From positions 29,401 to 93,400 of the forward strand of contig JAFQBH010000012.1 in the NCBI GenBank assembly GCA_017399765.1: a DNA stretch of 64,000 nucleotides, given 5' to 3'. The DNA comes from Oscillospiraceae bacterium. GTDB lineage: Bacteria; Bacillota; Clostridia; Oscillospirales; Ruminococcaceae. Shown here in pieces: positions 9,208-18,065 of the stretch (positions are counted from its first letter, which is position 1; every line of letters starts with the position of its first letter). The notes under the pieces were generated by a model. That model did no database searches. It worked only from the letters and a program-made list of their open reading frames with translations, and was not told the DNA's origin. The translations under genes and the position numbers were made by a program.

Positions 9208-9999
9208 ATGAAACTCGAAAACAAAGTTGCAATCGTAACCGGAGGCGCAATGGGAAACGGACTTGGAATCGTAAAAGTTTTCCTTAAATACGGCGCAAAG
9301 GTCGCGATTTTCGATTACAGCGAAAAAGTAACCGAAGTTGCCGAATCTTTCAAAGCGGAAGGCTATGACGTCCTCGGATATCTCTGCGACGTCCGCGACA
9401 GCGAAGCTATTAAAGCAAACGTTTCCGACGTTATCGAAAAATTCGGCACCGTTGATATCCTTGTTAACAACGCCGGAATCGCATGGCTCGATACCTTTAT
9501 GAACACCGATGATAAACTTCGTGATGCTCATTTTGATATCAACATCAAAGGTTCCTGGAACATGGCAAAAGCGGTGGTTCCGGTTATGATGGAAAAGAAA
9601 AAGGGCGCCATAGTAAACCTTTCCTCCGTAACAGGACCTCTTGTTGCGGACCCGGGCGTTGCTTACGCAACAACAAAAGCCGCCCTTATGGGCTTCACCA
9701 AAGGTCTTGCGGCGGAAATGGTTTCCTATGGAATCCGCGTAAACGCAATTCAGCCCGGATATATCATGACTCCTATGGTTGAAGGCATCGCCGAAGCCTC
9801 CAACGCTTCCGACCCGGAAAGCGTAATAAACGGAATTGGTTCCGGAATCCCTATGGGAAGACTCGGCACCACTGAAGAACTTGGCGAACTCGCCGCCTTC
9901 CTCGCCTCTGATGAATCTTCCTATATCACCGGCCAGGGAATCGTTATCGACGGCGGTTCAACAATGCCGGAAACTTCCAGCGTTGGTGTAACCGAATAA
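9208..9999 (+). CDS. ucpA: UcpA-like short-chain dehydrogenase/reductase
   Basis: The 263-residue NAD(P)-dependent SDR has the cofactor loop TGGAMGNGLGI (residues 12-22), NNAGIAW, catalytic serine in NLSSVTG, and the YATTK catalytic Tyr-Lys pair. Similarity to E. coli UcpA as I remember it is high along its length, notably INIKGSWNMAKAVVP, VTGPLVADPG, DPESV, IPMGRL and the C-terminal IDGGSTMPETSSVG. UcpA's physiological substrate is unresolved; links to furan-aldehyde tolerance have been reported in E. coli. AGGAGG at 9193-9198 precedes the ATG. The gene is monocistronic. Confidence 0.85.
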   Translation: MKLENKVAIVTGGAMGNGLGIVKVFLKYGAKVAIFDYSEKVTEVAESFKAEGYDVLGYLCDVRDSEAIKANVSDVIEKFGTVDILVNNAGIAWLDTFMNTDDKLRDAHFDINIKGSWNMAKAVVPVMMEKKKGAIVNLSSVTGPLVADPGVAYATTKAALMGFTKGLAAEMVSYGIRVNAIQPGYIMTPMVEGIAEASNASDPESVINGIGSGIPMGRLGTTEELGELAAFLASDESSYITGQGIVIDGGSTMPETSSVGVTE

Positions 10000-10018
10000 G
10001 CCTTGTGCTCAAAAAAAG

Positions 10019-10052
10019 AAAAAGCCGTGCTCAGATGAGCACGGCTTTTTTT
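10019..10052 (+). terminator. Rho-independent terminator after ucpA-like gene
   Basis: The stem AAAGCCGTGCTCA / TGAGCACGGCTTT has a two-base loop and a T8 tail. Confidence 0.9.
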
Positions 10053-10059
10053 ACATATC

Positions 10060-10108
10060 AAGCCTCCCTTGCCTAAAGGGAGGTGTCTGCAAAGCAGACG
10101 GAGGGATT
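10060..10108. repeat. Dispersed two-hairpin palindromic element, copy 1
   Basis: A first hairpin CCTCCCT...AGGGAGG is followed by a second, GTCTGC AAA GCAGAC, then GGAGGGATT. Copy 2 at 12776-12821 has the same pair in reverse order and orientation. It lies immediately beyond the pncB stop codon, so it sits in the pncB mRNA 3' end. Confidence 0.75.
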
Positions 10109-10111
10109 CTT

Positions 10112-11566
10112 TTACCACTTTCCGTTCATTTCGGTAAGAAGGTCGTTCTGAATCTTCCAAAGCTTCGGGGAAAGGTCAACGTAATATTTATGGGGATATT
10201 CAAAACGTTTCATCTCTTCCCAAAGGGTATCCACCTGTTCGGCGCAGTATTTGCGGATTTCCTGAATGGAGGGGGATTCATAAACGCATTTTCCGTTTTC
10301 AAAAATCGGAACAAGCATCTGTTTTGCAACAACGTTGGTGAGAACTTTTTTCTTCCAGGTTGCCTGGGGATCAAAAATTTCTATATCTTCGTCGGTGTTC
10401 GGAGCTTCCTCATTATAAAGAGCAATATAGTCCGCAACGGCTTTTCCATTCTCTTTTGAATAGAAACGGTAGAAAGTTTTGAAATCCGGAATGGTGATCT
10501 TTCCGACGGATTCGCTTATTTTGATGACCGGTTTAAGTTCGCCGCCTCTTTCAACTGCGGCAAGTTTATAAACGCAGCCGAAAACCGGGTCGCTTTTTGC
10601 GGTGATAAGGTTTTCGCCGACGCCGAAGCTGTTGATGGAAGCACCCTGGATAATAAGATCGCGGATGATATATTCATCAAGGGAGTTCGAAGCGACAATT
10701 CCGCAATCCGGATAGCCGGCATCATCAAGCATTTTTCTTGCTTTTACGGAAAGATAGGCGATATCGCCGGAGTCGATTCTGATGCCTTTCGGGCGGATTC
10801 CGAGAGGTTTAAGGACTTCGTCAAAAACTTTTATTGCATTCGGAACGCCGGATTTGAGTACGTTGTAGGTATCAACAAGAAGGGTGCAGTTGTTGGGATA
10901 GGTTTCGGCATAGGCTTTGAATGCCTCATATTCGGAACCCATAAGCTGGACCCAGCTGTGGGCCATGGTTCCCACTGCCGGAACGCCGTAATCTCTGTCG
11001 GTCATTGCGCAGGCGGTTGCGGAAACTCCGCCGATATAAGCCGCTCTTGCGCCGAGAACCGCGGCATCCGCATTCTGTGCTCTTCTTGAACCGAATTCCA
11101 TAACCGGTCTGCCCTGGGCTGCTCTTACTATTCTGTTTGCTTTTGTTGCAATAAGGCTCTGGTGGTTTGCAATAAGGAGAACAACGGTTTCGATAAACTG
11201 CGCCTGAATTGCCGGTCCTTTGATTACCATAATGGGTTCTCTCGGGAAAATCGGGGTTCCTTCCGGAACGCACCAGACGTCACAAGCGAATTTAAAGTTG
11301 CGGAGATAATCGAGGAAAGTTTCAGAAAAACAATTTTTGGAGCGGAGATATTCAATATCTTCTTCGGTAAAGCTGAGATTTTTGAGATAGTCTATAAGCT
11401 GTTCAAGACCCGCAAAAATCGCAAAACCGCCGTTATCCGGAATTGTTCTGAAGAAAACGTCAAAAACCGCAACGGTATCGCCCATTCCTTTTTCAAGGTA
11501 ACCGTTCATCATAGTAAGTTCATAAAAATCGGTGAGCATGCTGAGATTTCTTTCATCACGTTTCAA
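10112..11566 (-). CDS. pncB: Nicotinate phosphoribosyltransferase
   Basis: The 484-residue enzyme converts nicotinate and PRPP to nicotinate mononucleotide in the NAD salvage pathway. Diagnostic segments are MLTDFYELTMMNGYL near the start, EFGSRRAQ (about residues 156-163), GTMAHSWVQ with the phosphorylated-histidine region, LLVDTYN, RIDSGDI, and ASNSLDE. The start is TTG at 11564-11566, with AAAGGAGTG upstream and no nearer alternative; the N-terminus then matches the family. It is a single gene facing left, with a palindromic repeat directly after its stop codon. Confidence 0.94.
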   Translation of the reverse strand: MKRDERNLSMLTDFYELTMMNGYLEKGMGDTVAVFDVFFRTIPDNGGFAIFAGLEQLIDYLKNLSFTEEDIEYLRSKNCFSETFLDYLRNFKFACDVWCVPEGTPIFPREPIMVIKGPAIQAQFIETVVLLIANHQSLIATKANRIVRAAQGRPVMEFGSRRAQNADAAVLGARAAYIGGVSATACAMTDRDYGVPAVGTMAHSWVQLMGSEYEAFKAYAETYPNNCTLLVDTYNVLKSGVPNAIKVFDEVLKPLGIRPKGIRIDSGDIAYLSVKARKMLDDAGYPDCGIVASNSLDEYIIRDLIIQGASINSFGVGENLITAKSDPVFGCVYKLAAVERGGELKPVIKISESVGKITIPDFKTFYRFYSKENGKAVADYIALYNEEAPNTDEDIEIFDPQATWKKKVLTNVVAKQMLVPIFENGKCVYESPSIQEIRKYCAEQVDTLWEEMKRFEYPHKYYVDLSPKLWKIQNDLLTEMNGKW

Positions 11567-11672
11567 ACAATATCACTCCTTTTGCCCGATTAAACAGGCA
11601 GATTTTTCCACCCTTAATATTAACACTATTTTGTTAAAATTTCAATGAGGGTAATTAATTTTAAGAAAGCTA

Positions 11673-11701
11673 TTGATTTTAATTTTTAATTAAATTATGC
11701 T
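11673..11701 (+). promoter_or_regulatory. Possible promoter for the serine hydrolase gene
   Basis: TTGATT at 11673-11678 and TATGCT at 11696-11701 are 17 bases apart, in an AT-rich stretch upstream of the gene at 11748. Confidence 0.45.
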
Positions 11702-11747
11702 TATTTCAGGACGTCCGAAAACCTAAACGAAAGCGAGAAAGCATTTT

Positions 11748-12734
11748 ATGAACAAAGAAGAACTCCATGATTTTATAGAAAAGCAGCAGTCCAATATCTG
11801 CCAGGTTTCGGCAATTAAGAACGGCGATTTTGTTTACTCCGATTGCTGGAACAATTATAAAAAGGACGATTGCACCCATATAATGTCCGCCACAAAGAGC
11901 ATTATAGCCTTGCTTATCGGAATTGCAATCGATAAAAAACAAATCAAAAGCGTTGACGACAAAGTTCTGGATTATTTCCCCGATTATAAAGTTAAACGCG
12001 GCGAAAAAACGATTTACGATGTTACTATAAAACACTTGCTTACCATGCGCGCGCCTTATAAAGGCAAGGGTGACCCCTGGTCGAAAGTTTGTTCAAGCGA
12101 AAACTGGACTTTTTCCTCCCTTGATTTTTTGGGCGGAAGAAAAGGCCTTACCGATGAATTCGATTACAGAACAGTCTGCCTCCATATTCTTACGGGAATT
12201 TTATACAGAGCAACGAAGATGAAAACCGTCGATTTTGCCAACGAATATCTTTTTGAACCCCTTGGAATCAAACCGCACGAAAATTATTATGCCAAAACCG
12301 CCGAAGAACATAAACAGTTCACCATAAGCAAAACGCCGAAAGAAAACATCTGGTTCGCCGACCCGCAAGGGCTCGGAACTCCCGGATACGGACTTTGCAT
12401 GTCAGCGGAAGATATGGCAAAAATCGGCTTGCTCTGTCTGAATAAAGGCACATTTGACGGAAAACAAATCGTTTCTTCCGGTTGGATAGAAGAAATGACA
12501 AAACCGAGAGCCGTCGAAAGCGATTATTTCCGCGGAATGGATTACGGTTACCTTTGGTGGATAATTGACCGTGAAAAGAATATCTTTTCCGCCATCGGAA
12601 ACAGCGGAAACGTTATTTACGTAAATCCGGAAAAGGATATCGTAATCGCGGTATCTTCGTATTTCAAGCCGACAGTTTTTGACAGGGTCGATTTCATAAG
12701 GGAATATATCGAACCTTTTATCGAAGAAATTTAA
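11748..12734 (+). CDS. Serine hydrolase of the beta-lactamase/class C family
   Basis: The 328-residue protein has the SxxK catalytic motif S47-A-T-K50 within HIMSATKSIIALLIG. KHLLTMRAPY, the GYGLCMSAEDMAKIGLL segment and the YGYLWWI strand are typical of Beta-lactamase (PF00144) esterase/peptidase homologues. No signal peptide is visible, so it is probably cytoplasmic. Substrate cannot be predicted: these proteins range from D-amino-acid peptidases to esterases. Only a weak purine-rich site (GCGAGAAAG) precedes the ATG. It stands alone between a possible promoter and a clear terminator. Confidence 0.85.
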   Translation: MNKEELHDFIEKQQSNICQVSAIKNGDFVYSDCWNNYKKDDCTHIMSATKSIIALLIGIAIDKKQIKSVDDKVLDYFPDYKVKRGEKTIYDVTIKHLLTMRAPYKGKGDPWSKVCSSENWTFSSLDFLGGRKGLTDEFDYRTVCLHILTGILYRATKMKTVDFANEYLFEPLGIKPHENYYAKTAEEHKQFTISKTPKENIWFADPQGLGTPGYGLCMSAEDMAKIGLLCLNKGTFDGKQIVSSGWIEEMTKPRAVESDYFRGMDYGYLWWIIDREKNIFSAIGNSGNVIYVNPEKDIVIAVSSYFKPTVFDRVDFIREYIEPFIEEI

Positions 12735-12741
12735 AAAAATT

Positions 12742-12768
12742 AAAGGAGGCTCCAAAAGCCTCCTTTTT
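12742..12768 (+). terminator. Rho-independent terminator after serine hydrolase
   Basis: The stem AAAGGAGGCT / AGCCTCCTTT has a five-base loop and a T-run. Confidence 0.88.
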
Positions 12769-12775
12769 CATACAC

Positions 12776-12821
12776 CTCATCCGTCTGCTTTGCAGACACC
12801 TTCCCCTCAAAGGGAAGGCTT
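12776..12821. repeat. Dispersed two-hairpin palindromic element, copy 2
   Basis: CATCC is followed by hairpin GTCTGC TTT GCAGAC and then hairpin CCTTCCC...GGGAAGG. It is the inverted counterpart of copy 1 at 10060 and lies in the 3' end of the converging ABC transporter operon. Confidence 0.75.
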
Positions 12822-13607
12822 TTAAATAGCACCGATTCCGCCGATAAATTCGCGGACTCTTTCGTGCTTCGGGTTTTCAAAGATATCTTCGGGCGAACCT
12901 TCCTCAAGGATTTTTCCTTCATCCATGAAGATGATTTTGTTCGCAACGTCTTTTGCAAAGCTCATTTCGTGGGTTACAACTATCATTGTCATGTTGCTGT
13001 CCGCAAGGGATTTTATAACCTTAAGAACTTCTCCGGTAAGTTCAGGGTCAAGAGCGGAGGTGGGTTCATCAAAGCAAAGGATATCAGGTTTGAGAGCAAG
13101 TGCCCTTGCGATTGCAACGCGCTGCTGCTGGCCGCCGGAAAGCTGGTGCGGATAATAATCCAGCTTATCCGAAAGGCCGACTTCATCAAGAAGTTTTCTT
13201 GCTTCCGCTTCAATTTCCGCCTTTATCTGCTTTTTGTTCTGTTTATAATCCGGACGTTCCTTTTCAAGAAGCTCCTTCGCGAGCATTACGTTTCCGAGAA
13301 CGGTATACTGTGGAAAAAGATTGAAGTTCTGGAAAACAAGCCCGAAATGAAGGCGTTTTTTTCGGATATCGCTTTCGCTTGAATTATCTTTTTCCGAAGC
13401 GTCAAAAAGCGTTTCGCCGTTTACGATAATTTCGCCTTCATTCGGCGTTTCAAGAAAGTTTATGCAGCGGAGAAGGGTCGTTTTTCCGTTTCCGGAAGAA
13501 CCTATAACGGCCATAACGTCGCCTTTTTCCAACGAAAAATCTATTCCTTTGAGAACTTCCAGTTCACCAAAGCTCTTTTTTAAGTTTTTTACTTCAAGAA
13601 TAGCCAT
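12822..13607 (-). CDS. Polar amino acid ABC transporter ATP-binding protein (GlnQ/ArtP type)
   Basis: The 261-residue ATPase energises the importer encoded by the next two genes. Walker A is GSSGNGKTT (residues 35-43), the signature is [16 protein letters not shown], Walker B is [14 protein letters not shown], and the switch histidine is in VVTHEMSF. An extra insertion (about residues 65-85 and 105-130) appears relative to compact GlnQ proteins. It lies two bases after the permease gene. It is the last gene of a leftward substrate-binding protein, permease, ATPase operon. Confidence 0.92.
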   Translation of the reverse strand: MAILEVKNLKKSFGELEVLKGIDFSLEKGDVMAVIGSSGNGKTTLLRCINFLETPNEGEIIVNGETLFDASEKDNSSESDIRKKRLHFGLVFQNFNLFPQYTVLGNVMLAKELLEKERPDYKQNKKQIKAEIEAEARKLLDEVGLSDKLDYYPHQLSGGQQQRVAIARALALKPDILCFDEPTSALDPELTGEVLKVIKSLADSNMTMIVVTHEMSFAKDVANKIIFMDEGKILEEGSPEDIFENPKHERVREFIGGIGAI

Positions 13608-13609
13608 TT

Positions 13610-14308
13610 TTACACCTTAAAATAATCCATTTTCTTTTCAAGCCAACCGAGGAAAATCGTAAGAAGTCCGCTGAAGAGCAGATAATAAACGCCGGTGAAG
13701 AGCATCGGCCAGATTATACCTTCGGATTTTATGTAATTCTGTCCGTCCCACATAAGCTCATAAACCGCAATTACGCGAACAAGGGAAGTGTCTTTAACAA
13801 GGGTGATAACCTCGTTTCCAATCGGCGGAATAATGCGTTTTATAACCTGGAGAAGAACGACCTTAAAGAAAATCTGGCTTTTCGTCATGCCGAGAACTTC
13901 GCCCGCTTCATACTGTCCTTTCGGAATTCCTTCAATTCCGCCGCGGTAAATTTCGGAAAAATAGCAGGCATAGTTGAGGATAAAAGCAATCATTGCCGCA
14001 ATAAATCTTCCGGTTGCGCCGCTTCCCCACCAGTTGTTTCCGAGAATAATTCCGGGTCCGTAATAGATTATGATAAGCTGGAGCATAAGGGGAGTTCCGC
14101 GGATAACCCAAACAAGAAACTTGTTGAACCAACGGATTATTCCAACGCTGCTCATGGAACCGAAAGCAATAACAAGTCCCAAAGGAAGAGAACCCAGAAG
14201 GGTAAGGAAAAATATTTCAAGGGATTTTACAAATCCGATGTTGAGAGAGGTCAGAACCTCTCTGATTTGTTCCCAATCCAGTTGGGCAAAAAAAGAAAAT
14301 TCGAACAT
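13610..14308 (-). CDS. Amino acid ABC transporter permease
   Basis: The 232-residue membrane protein has about five hydrophobic segments and the HisM/GlnP family features. These are [13 protein letters not shown], a [18 protein letters not shown] motif (the RGTPxxxQ signature), [26 protein letters not shown] split over the EAA loop, and the C-terminal [14 protein letters not shown]. It forms the membrane channel of the importer with the neighbouring ATPase and binding protein. Confidence 0.92.
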   Translation of the reverse strand: MFEFSFFAQLDWEQIREVLTSLNIGFVKSLEIFFLTLLGSLPLGLVIAFGSMSSVGIIRWFNKFLVWVIRGTPLMLQLIIIYYGPGIILGNNWWGSGATGRFIAAMIAFILNYACYFSEIYRGGIEGIPKGQYEAGEVLGMTKSQIFFKVVLLQVIKRIIPPIGNEVITLVKDTSLVRVIAVYELMWDGQNYIKSEGIIWPMLFTGVYYLLFSGLLTIFLGWLEKKMDYFKV

Positions 14309-14393
14309 TTTAACCTCGTCTTTTCACCAATGCAGGGAACGCCGTTTCCGACGTTCCCTGCATTGAAAGATAAATTATAATTAAGGGGATTTT

Positions 14394-15176
14394 TTATTTG
14401 ATGATTACGGATTCCTGAACGCCATAGGTTTTTGCGGTTTCAAGAACGGTTCCTTCTGCGCAGGCATCTGCCCAGAACTGATTGAATTTTTCAACAAGGT
14501 CGCTGCCTTTTCTGAAGCCTACTACGTATTCTTCGCTGGTGAGAGAAACAGTATAGGTAAGATCGGGATAACCGGTTCCTTCACCGATCATTGCGCCGGC
14601 CATAAGAAGGTCGATTACGCATGCATCGGAGGTTCCTGCTGCAACTTCCATAAGAGCGTCGCTCTGGTAAGCAACTTCGGTGAAGTTAAGGCCAAGACCT
14701 TCGACAATTTCTTTACCTGCGGAACCTGCTTCAACTGCGAAAGCAAGGTCTGCAAGAGAAGCTTCGTCCTGATACTGGTCGGCAACGTCTGCATTGACTA
14801 CGACAACCTGGGCGTTTTTGCAGTAAGGATCAGAGCAGCCCATTGCGTCTTTAACTTTATCGGTAAGGGTCATGCCGTTCCAGACAGCATCGATGCTCTT
14901 GTTTTCAAGTTCAAAAATTTTGTTATCCCAATCGATTACGATAAATTCAACTTCAACACCGAGATATTCGGCAAATTCTTTTGCCATGTCCGCATCAAAA
15001 CCGATCCATTCGCCGTTTTCATCTTCATAGTCCATCGGAGCAAAATCGGTGATACCAACTACTATTTTGCCGTTGTTGGTGATATATTCAAGGTCGGAAG
15101 CGGGTTCGTTATTGCCGCAGGCGGTAAGGCAAAGGGTAAGTACGAAAGCAAGTATAACAGCGATAAGTTTTTTCAT
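14394..15176 (-). CDS. Amino acid ABC transporter substrate-binding lipoprotein
   Basis: The 260-residue product begins at ATG 15174-15176, with GGAGG at 15185-15189; a TTG at 15191 would sit on that site. The signal peptide ends in LTACG, so the mature protein is lipid anchored. YITNNGKIVVGITDFAPMDY, EWIGFDADMAKEFAEYLGVEVE, and DAVWNGMTLTDKVKDAM place it in SBP family 3, polar amino acids. It is the first gene of the three-gene importer operon. The basic leader peptide upstream may hint at histidine or arginine as ligand, but that is inference. Confidence 0.9.
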   Translation of the reverse strand: MKKLIAVILAFVLTLCLTACGNNEPASDLEYITNNGKIVVGITDFAPMDYEDENGEWIGFDADMAKEFAEYLGVEVEFIVIDWDNKIFELENKSIDAVWNGMTLTDKVKDAMGCSDPYCKNAQVVVVNADVADQYQDEASLADLAFAVEAGSAGKEIVEGLGLNFTEVAYQSDALMEVAAGTSDACVIDLLMAGAMIGEGTGYPDLTYTVSLTSEEYVVGFRKGSDLVEKFNQFWADACAEGTVLETAKTYGVQESVIIK

Positions 15177-15249
15177 TTTATTTTCCTCCAAAATTCAAGT
15201 TTTTAATAAATTGATGTCTTATGATTTTTTATGTTTTTTCTTAAAAGCA

Positions 15250-15303
15250 TCAATGTCGGTGTCGCTTGATTTCTGAAGGTTTTTGCCATATTTTAGCCAT
15301 CAT
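15250..15303 (-). CDS. Probable 17-residue leader peptide upstream of the amino-acid importer
   Basis: A small ORF reads MMAKIWQKPSEIKRHRH and ends in TGA. GGAGG at 15309-15313 lies five bases upstream of the first ATG, and a good promoter lies just beyond. The peptide ends with K-R-H-R-H, rich in basic residues. It lies about 75 bases upstream of the binding-protein start. It resembles a regulatory leader peptide, where ribosome stalling or translation controls the downstream genes, but no terminator hairpin is obvious between it and the importer. Confidence 0.55.
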   Translation of the reverse strand: MMAKIWQKPSEIKRHRH

Positions 15304-15332
15304 TTTTTCCTCCGTTGTTTTACTGTGGTATC

Positions 15333-15361
15333 ATAGTAACACTTTACCATAATAAAGTCAA
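15333..15361 (-). promoter_or_regulatory. Sigma-A promoter of the amino-acid importer operon
   Basis: On the minus strand TTGACT (15356-15361), a 17-base spacer and TACTAT (15333-15338) lie just upstream of the leader-peptide ribosome site. Confidence 0.65.
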
Positions 15362-15403
15362 TAGGTAAATTGATATTTTTTTAAAATATTTTAAAAAAAT
15401 GAA

Positions 15404-15434
15404 AAAACACCCTTCTTTTTAAAGAAAGGTGTTT
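15404..15434 (-). terminator. Terminator after the acyltransferase gene
   Basis: The stem AAAACACC(C/T)TTCTTT / AAAGAAAGGTGTTTT has one mismatch and touches the stop codon of the leftward acyltransferase. A T-rich stretch follows on the minus strand. Confidence 0.75.
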
Positions 15435-16234
15435 TATTTCATCATAATTTCTCTTGCAAAATTGCTTATTTCAATGGTTTTGTGTTCCCGGATAAATTCT
15501 TCGCCTATAATGCCTTTTATCTCAAGAAGAACTTCGGCTTTTTTCCAAATTGGTTTTTTAAGAATTTTGTCAGTTCCGGAAATATGGGCAACAACAACGG
15601 GACATTCCGCCTTTTTGGCAATTCGGAAAGAGCCGTGGCGAAATTCCAGAAGTTCGCCGCTTTTGCTGACCCATCCTTCCGGATAAATTCCGATGGAGCA
15701 GGTTCCGTTTTTGATAAATTCGGCGGCATGGTTGATTGTTTTAAGAGCCTCCCGGTCATTTTCGCGGTCTATGGGAAGGCAGGCGGCTTCGTGCAGGAAA
15801 GAACCAGCAACCGGATAGGAATGGGTCTCCTTTTTGCTTATGAAAGCTATGTGGCGCTTTCTGAAAAGCAAAAGCGGAACAGCAGGATCCAGCCAGTGGA
15901 TGTGGTTACAGACGAAAAGGAAATTTCCGTTTTCGGGGACAAGTTCTTTTCCGGTAATTTTTACTTTGACCCGGAAAATTTTAAGAACCAAAAAAGCCGT
16001 TTGGACAAGAACGTGGTAATAATATCTGTTTTGGTGGATTATGGGCTTTTTTGTGTTGACAAAAAGCGAAAGAAAAGCGCAATAGATAAAATGCGCCGCA
16101 ACGCCGAGCATAAAGACGTTTATAAAAATCAGAACCGTAAGAATAAGCCAATACCAGCGGTCAACAAAACCATAAACCGTTACAGTGGAAAGAGCGATAT
16201 AGACACTTGCGAAAAAAATTATATAAAACAGCAC
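15434..16234 (-). CDS. 1-acyl-glycerol-3-phosphate acyltransferase family protein (PlsC-like)
   Basis: The 266-residue membrane protein has two N-terminal hydrophobic segments (about residues 1-65) and then the acyltransferase domain. The catalytic HX4D motif is NHIHWLD and the acceptor-binding motif is IYPEGWVSKSG. In the PlsC family such enzymes add the second acyl chain of phosphatidic acid. The extended N-terminus is longer than in the smallest PlsC enzymes, so another lysophospholipid acceptor is possible. It is monocistronic with its own terminator. Confidence 0.85.
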   Translation of the reverse strand: MLFYIIFFASVYIALSTVTVYGFVDRWYWLILTVLIFINVFMLGVAAHFIYCAFLSLFVNTKKPIIHQNRYYYHVLVQTAFLVLKIFRVKVKITGKELVPENGNFLFVCNHIHWLDPAVPLLLFRKRHIAFISKKETHSYPVAGSFLHEAACLPIDRENDREALKTINHAAEFIKNGTCSIGIYPEGWVSKSGELLEFRHGSFRIAKKAECPVVVAHISGTDKILKKPIWKKAEVLLEIKGIIGEEFIREHKTIEISNFAREIMMK

Positions 16235-16318
16235 AAAAATCAGCTCCTTCCGGTTTATTCAAAATATATTTTAGCACGAATCGGAATATTATTCAAAAGC
16301 AACAGTTGTTGAAAATAA

Positions 16319-16347
16319 AAAAAGACGAGGCCGAAGCCTCGTCTTTT
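16319..16347 (-). terminator. Terminator after the HAD phosphatase gene
   Basis: The perfect stem AAAAAGACGAGGC / GCCTCGTCTTTTT has a CGAA loop. It lies between two leftward genes and ends the transcript of the gene at 16367. Confidence 0.88.
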
Positions 16348-16366
16348 TATGTATCAAATAGTTTAA

Positions 16367-17989
16367 TTATTTGATGTTTTTGTAGCCTGCATATTCGGAA
16401 ACGCAGCCGTGTTTGATGCCGATAACAGCATCTTCAGCATTGGTTTTAACAGTGAAGAGGTTGATTGCTTCTTTAGTGGTAAGTTCGTTTTCGATCATGT
16501 AGTTGAGCATTGCCATGTGATCTTCGCTTCTGGTAAGAAGGAGTTCTTCTTTGCCGAGTCTGAGGGTGTAGTCAGATGCGAGAAGGCCACGGAGACCGTT
16601 TTCCTGACGACCCTGGAGTACGTAGTAGGTATCGCCTGCTGCGTTTGCAGTTGCGAGATCAGTGTAGCCGAGGTAATCTCTCTGATAAAGAGCGATAACG
16701 GTGGAGATACCGCCGCCGTCGGTTACTTTACGGTTTGCACGGTTGAAGTTGATTACGAGTTTGGTGTTTTCGTATTCAGTGCAGAAGTTCCAGTCACCGG
16801 TGGAGTCCATGAAGCAAGCGAGAGGACCTACGCCGTTGTATTTGGGCATGATTGCAGCATTGATAGCTTCAACTTTACCAACACCCTGGGTCTGTGCGCC
16901 GAGTGCGAGGTTGTCTTTTACCCATTCGCCGTCTACGATCATCCAGCCGTAACCGGTTTCGTAGTCGTAAGAGTTAACATATTTGCCGTTTTCGTCAAGG
17001 GTTCTTGCCATTGCGATAACGCCGGTTACATAATCATGGAGACCGTATACGTCAACTGCTGCACGGATAGGATCGATTGCGGATGCGGAGCATACCCAAA
17101 CATCGATGTCAGCTTCGTCAAGAGTTTTGTAGAGCCACTGGAGCTGTTCGGAAACGCCGGTACCGGAAGTCCATTCATAAGAAACAGGACCTACTTTGGT
17201 GCCTTCGCCAGCAGTTTCCCAAAGAACGGAAGAGGTTTCAACTTTGCCGTAGTATTCATGAGATGCTGCAGCGAGGTCATAAACTTCCTGTTCGGTCATG
17301 CCGGTGAACCAATAAAGTACCCAAGGATATGCAACTGCAGGGGATTCTGCATCATAAACGAGGTCATACATTGCTCTCATTTTGGTTGCAAATTCTGCCC
17401 ACATGGGGTCAGCCTGGATTTCAGCCTGGCCAGCTTCGTCAAGACCATCAGCGTCGAAAGGACCATAGGTGGTGTAGAGGTATTCGTATGCAGCAGCGAT
17501 ATCAGCTACCCAGTCTGCATAGGAACCATTACCATAACCGAGGTCGGTTCTGTCTTCATCATGATCACCGATTTCGGTGAAGAGGATGTCGGAGATTTCT
17601 TCGGGGGTGAATGCAAATGCCATTACCTGAAGCTGGTAAACAGCGAGCTGCTCTTCAACGTCGAAGATGGAGGTGGTGTTGTCGAAGTCGAAAACTACAT
17701 AAGCGTTTTCAGTGCCGCCGTAAGTTTCGCAGAAATCAAGGATTGCCTGCTCAACATAGGGGTTCCAGCCAGCTTCTGCAGATTCGGGAGCTGCGTATTT
17801 TTCAACGAGAGCTGCGATTTCTGCTGCTTTTTCTTCAACATAGGTGAGTTCTACTTCGGGCTCGGTGGGTTCTTCGGGTTCGGTCGGAACTTCGGGTTCA
17901 GAGGGTTCTTCGGGTTCTGCGGGGGTTCCGCATGCTGCGAAGGAAAGAACCATTACGAGAGCGAGAAGCATTGCGAGAAGTTTTTTCAT
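16367..17989 (-). CDS. Secreted HAD-superfamily phosphatase lipoprotein (phosphorylcholine phosphatase-like)
   Basis: The 540-residue product starts at ATG 17987-17989 behind GGAG; an in-frame start at 18094 overlaps the promoter and is rejected. The lipoprotein signal ends in SFAACG and is followed by a Pro/Glu linker. HAD motif I is VFDFDNTTS (about residues 112-120), with the DxDxT arrangement. WVCSASAIDPIRAAVD resembles motif II, and CFMDSTGDWNF the acidic motif. The layout, with a large inserted helical cap, recalls PchP-type phosphorylcholine phosphatases that act outside the membrane. The substrate is inferred. A promoter and palindromic operator lie directly upstream. Confidence 0.75.
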   Translation of the reverse strand: MKKLLAMLLALVMVLSFAACGTPAEPEEPSEPEVPTEPEEPTEPEVELTYVEEKAAEIAALVEKYAAPESAEAGWNPYVEQAILDFCETYGGTENAYVVFDFDNTTSIFDVEEQLAVYQLQVMAFAFTPEEISDILFTEIGDHDEDRTDLGYGNGSYADWVADIAAAYEYLYTTYGPFDADGLDEAGQAEIQADPMWAEFATKMRAMYDLVYDAESPAVAYPWVLYWFTGMTEQEVYDLAAASHEYYGKVETSSVLWETAGEGTKVGPVSYEWTSGTGVSEQLQWLYKTLDEADIDVWVCSASAIDPIRAAVDVYGLHDYVTGVIAMARTLDENGKYVNSYDYETGYGWMIVDGEWVKDNLALGAQTQGVGKVEAINAAIMPKYNGVGPLACFMDSTGDWNFCTEYENTKLVINFNRANRKVTDGGGISTVIALYQRDYLGYTDLATANAAGDTYYVLQGRQENGLRGLLASDYTLRLGKEELLLTRSEDHMAMLNYMIENELTTKEAINLFTVKTNAEDAVIGIKHGCVSEYAGYKNIK

Positions 17990-18034
17990 AGTGACACTCC
18001 TTACATTTTTCGTGTTTCTACACTTCTTTTTAGT

Positions 18035-18058
18035 AAATATGGAGTTTACCCCATATTT
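18035..18058. promoter_or_regulatory. Perfect inverted repeat, probable repressor operator
   Basis: AAATATGG and CCATATTT are separated by eight bases. The palindrome lies just downstream of the -10 box of the leftward promoter, near the expected transcription start, a classic repressor position. Confidence 0.6.
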
Positions 18059-18065
18059 CATTGTT

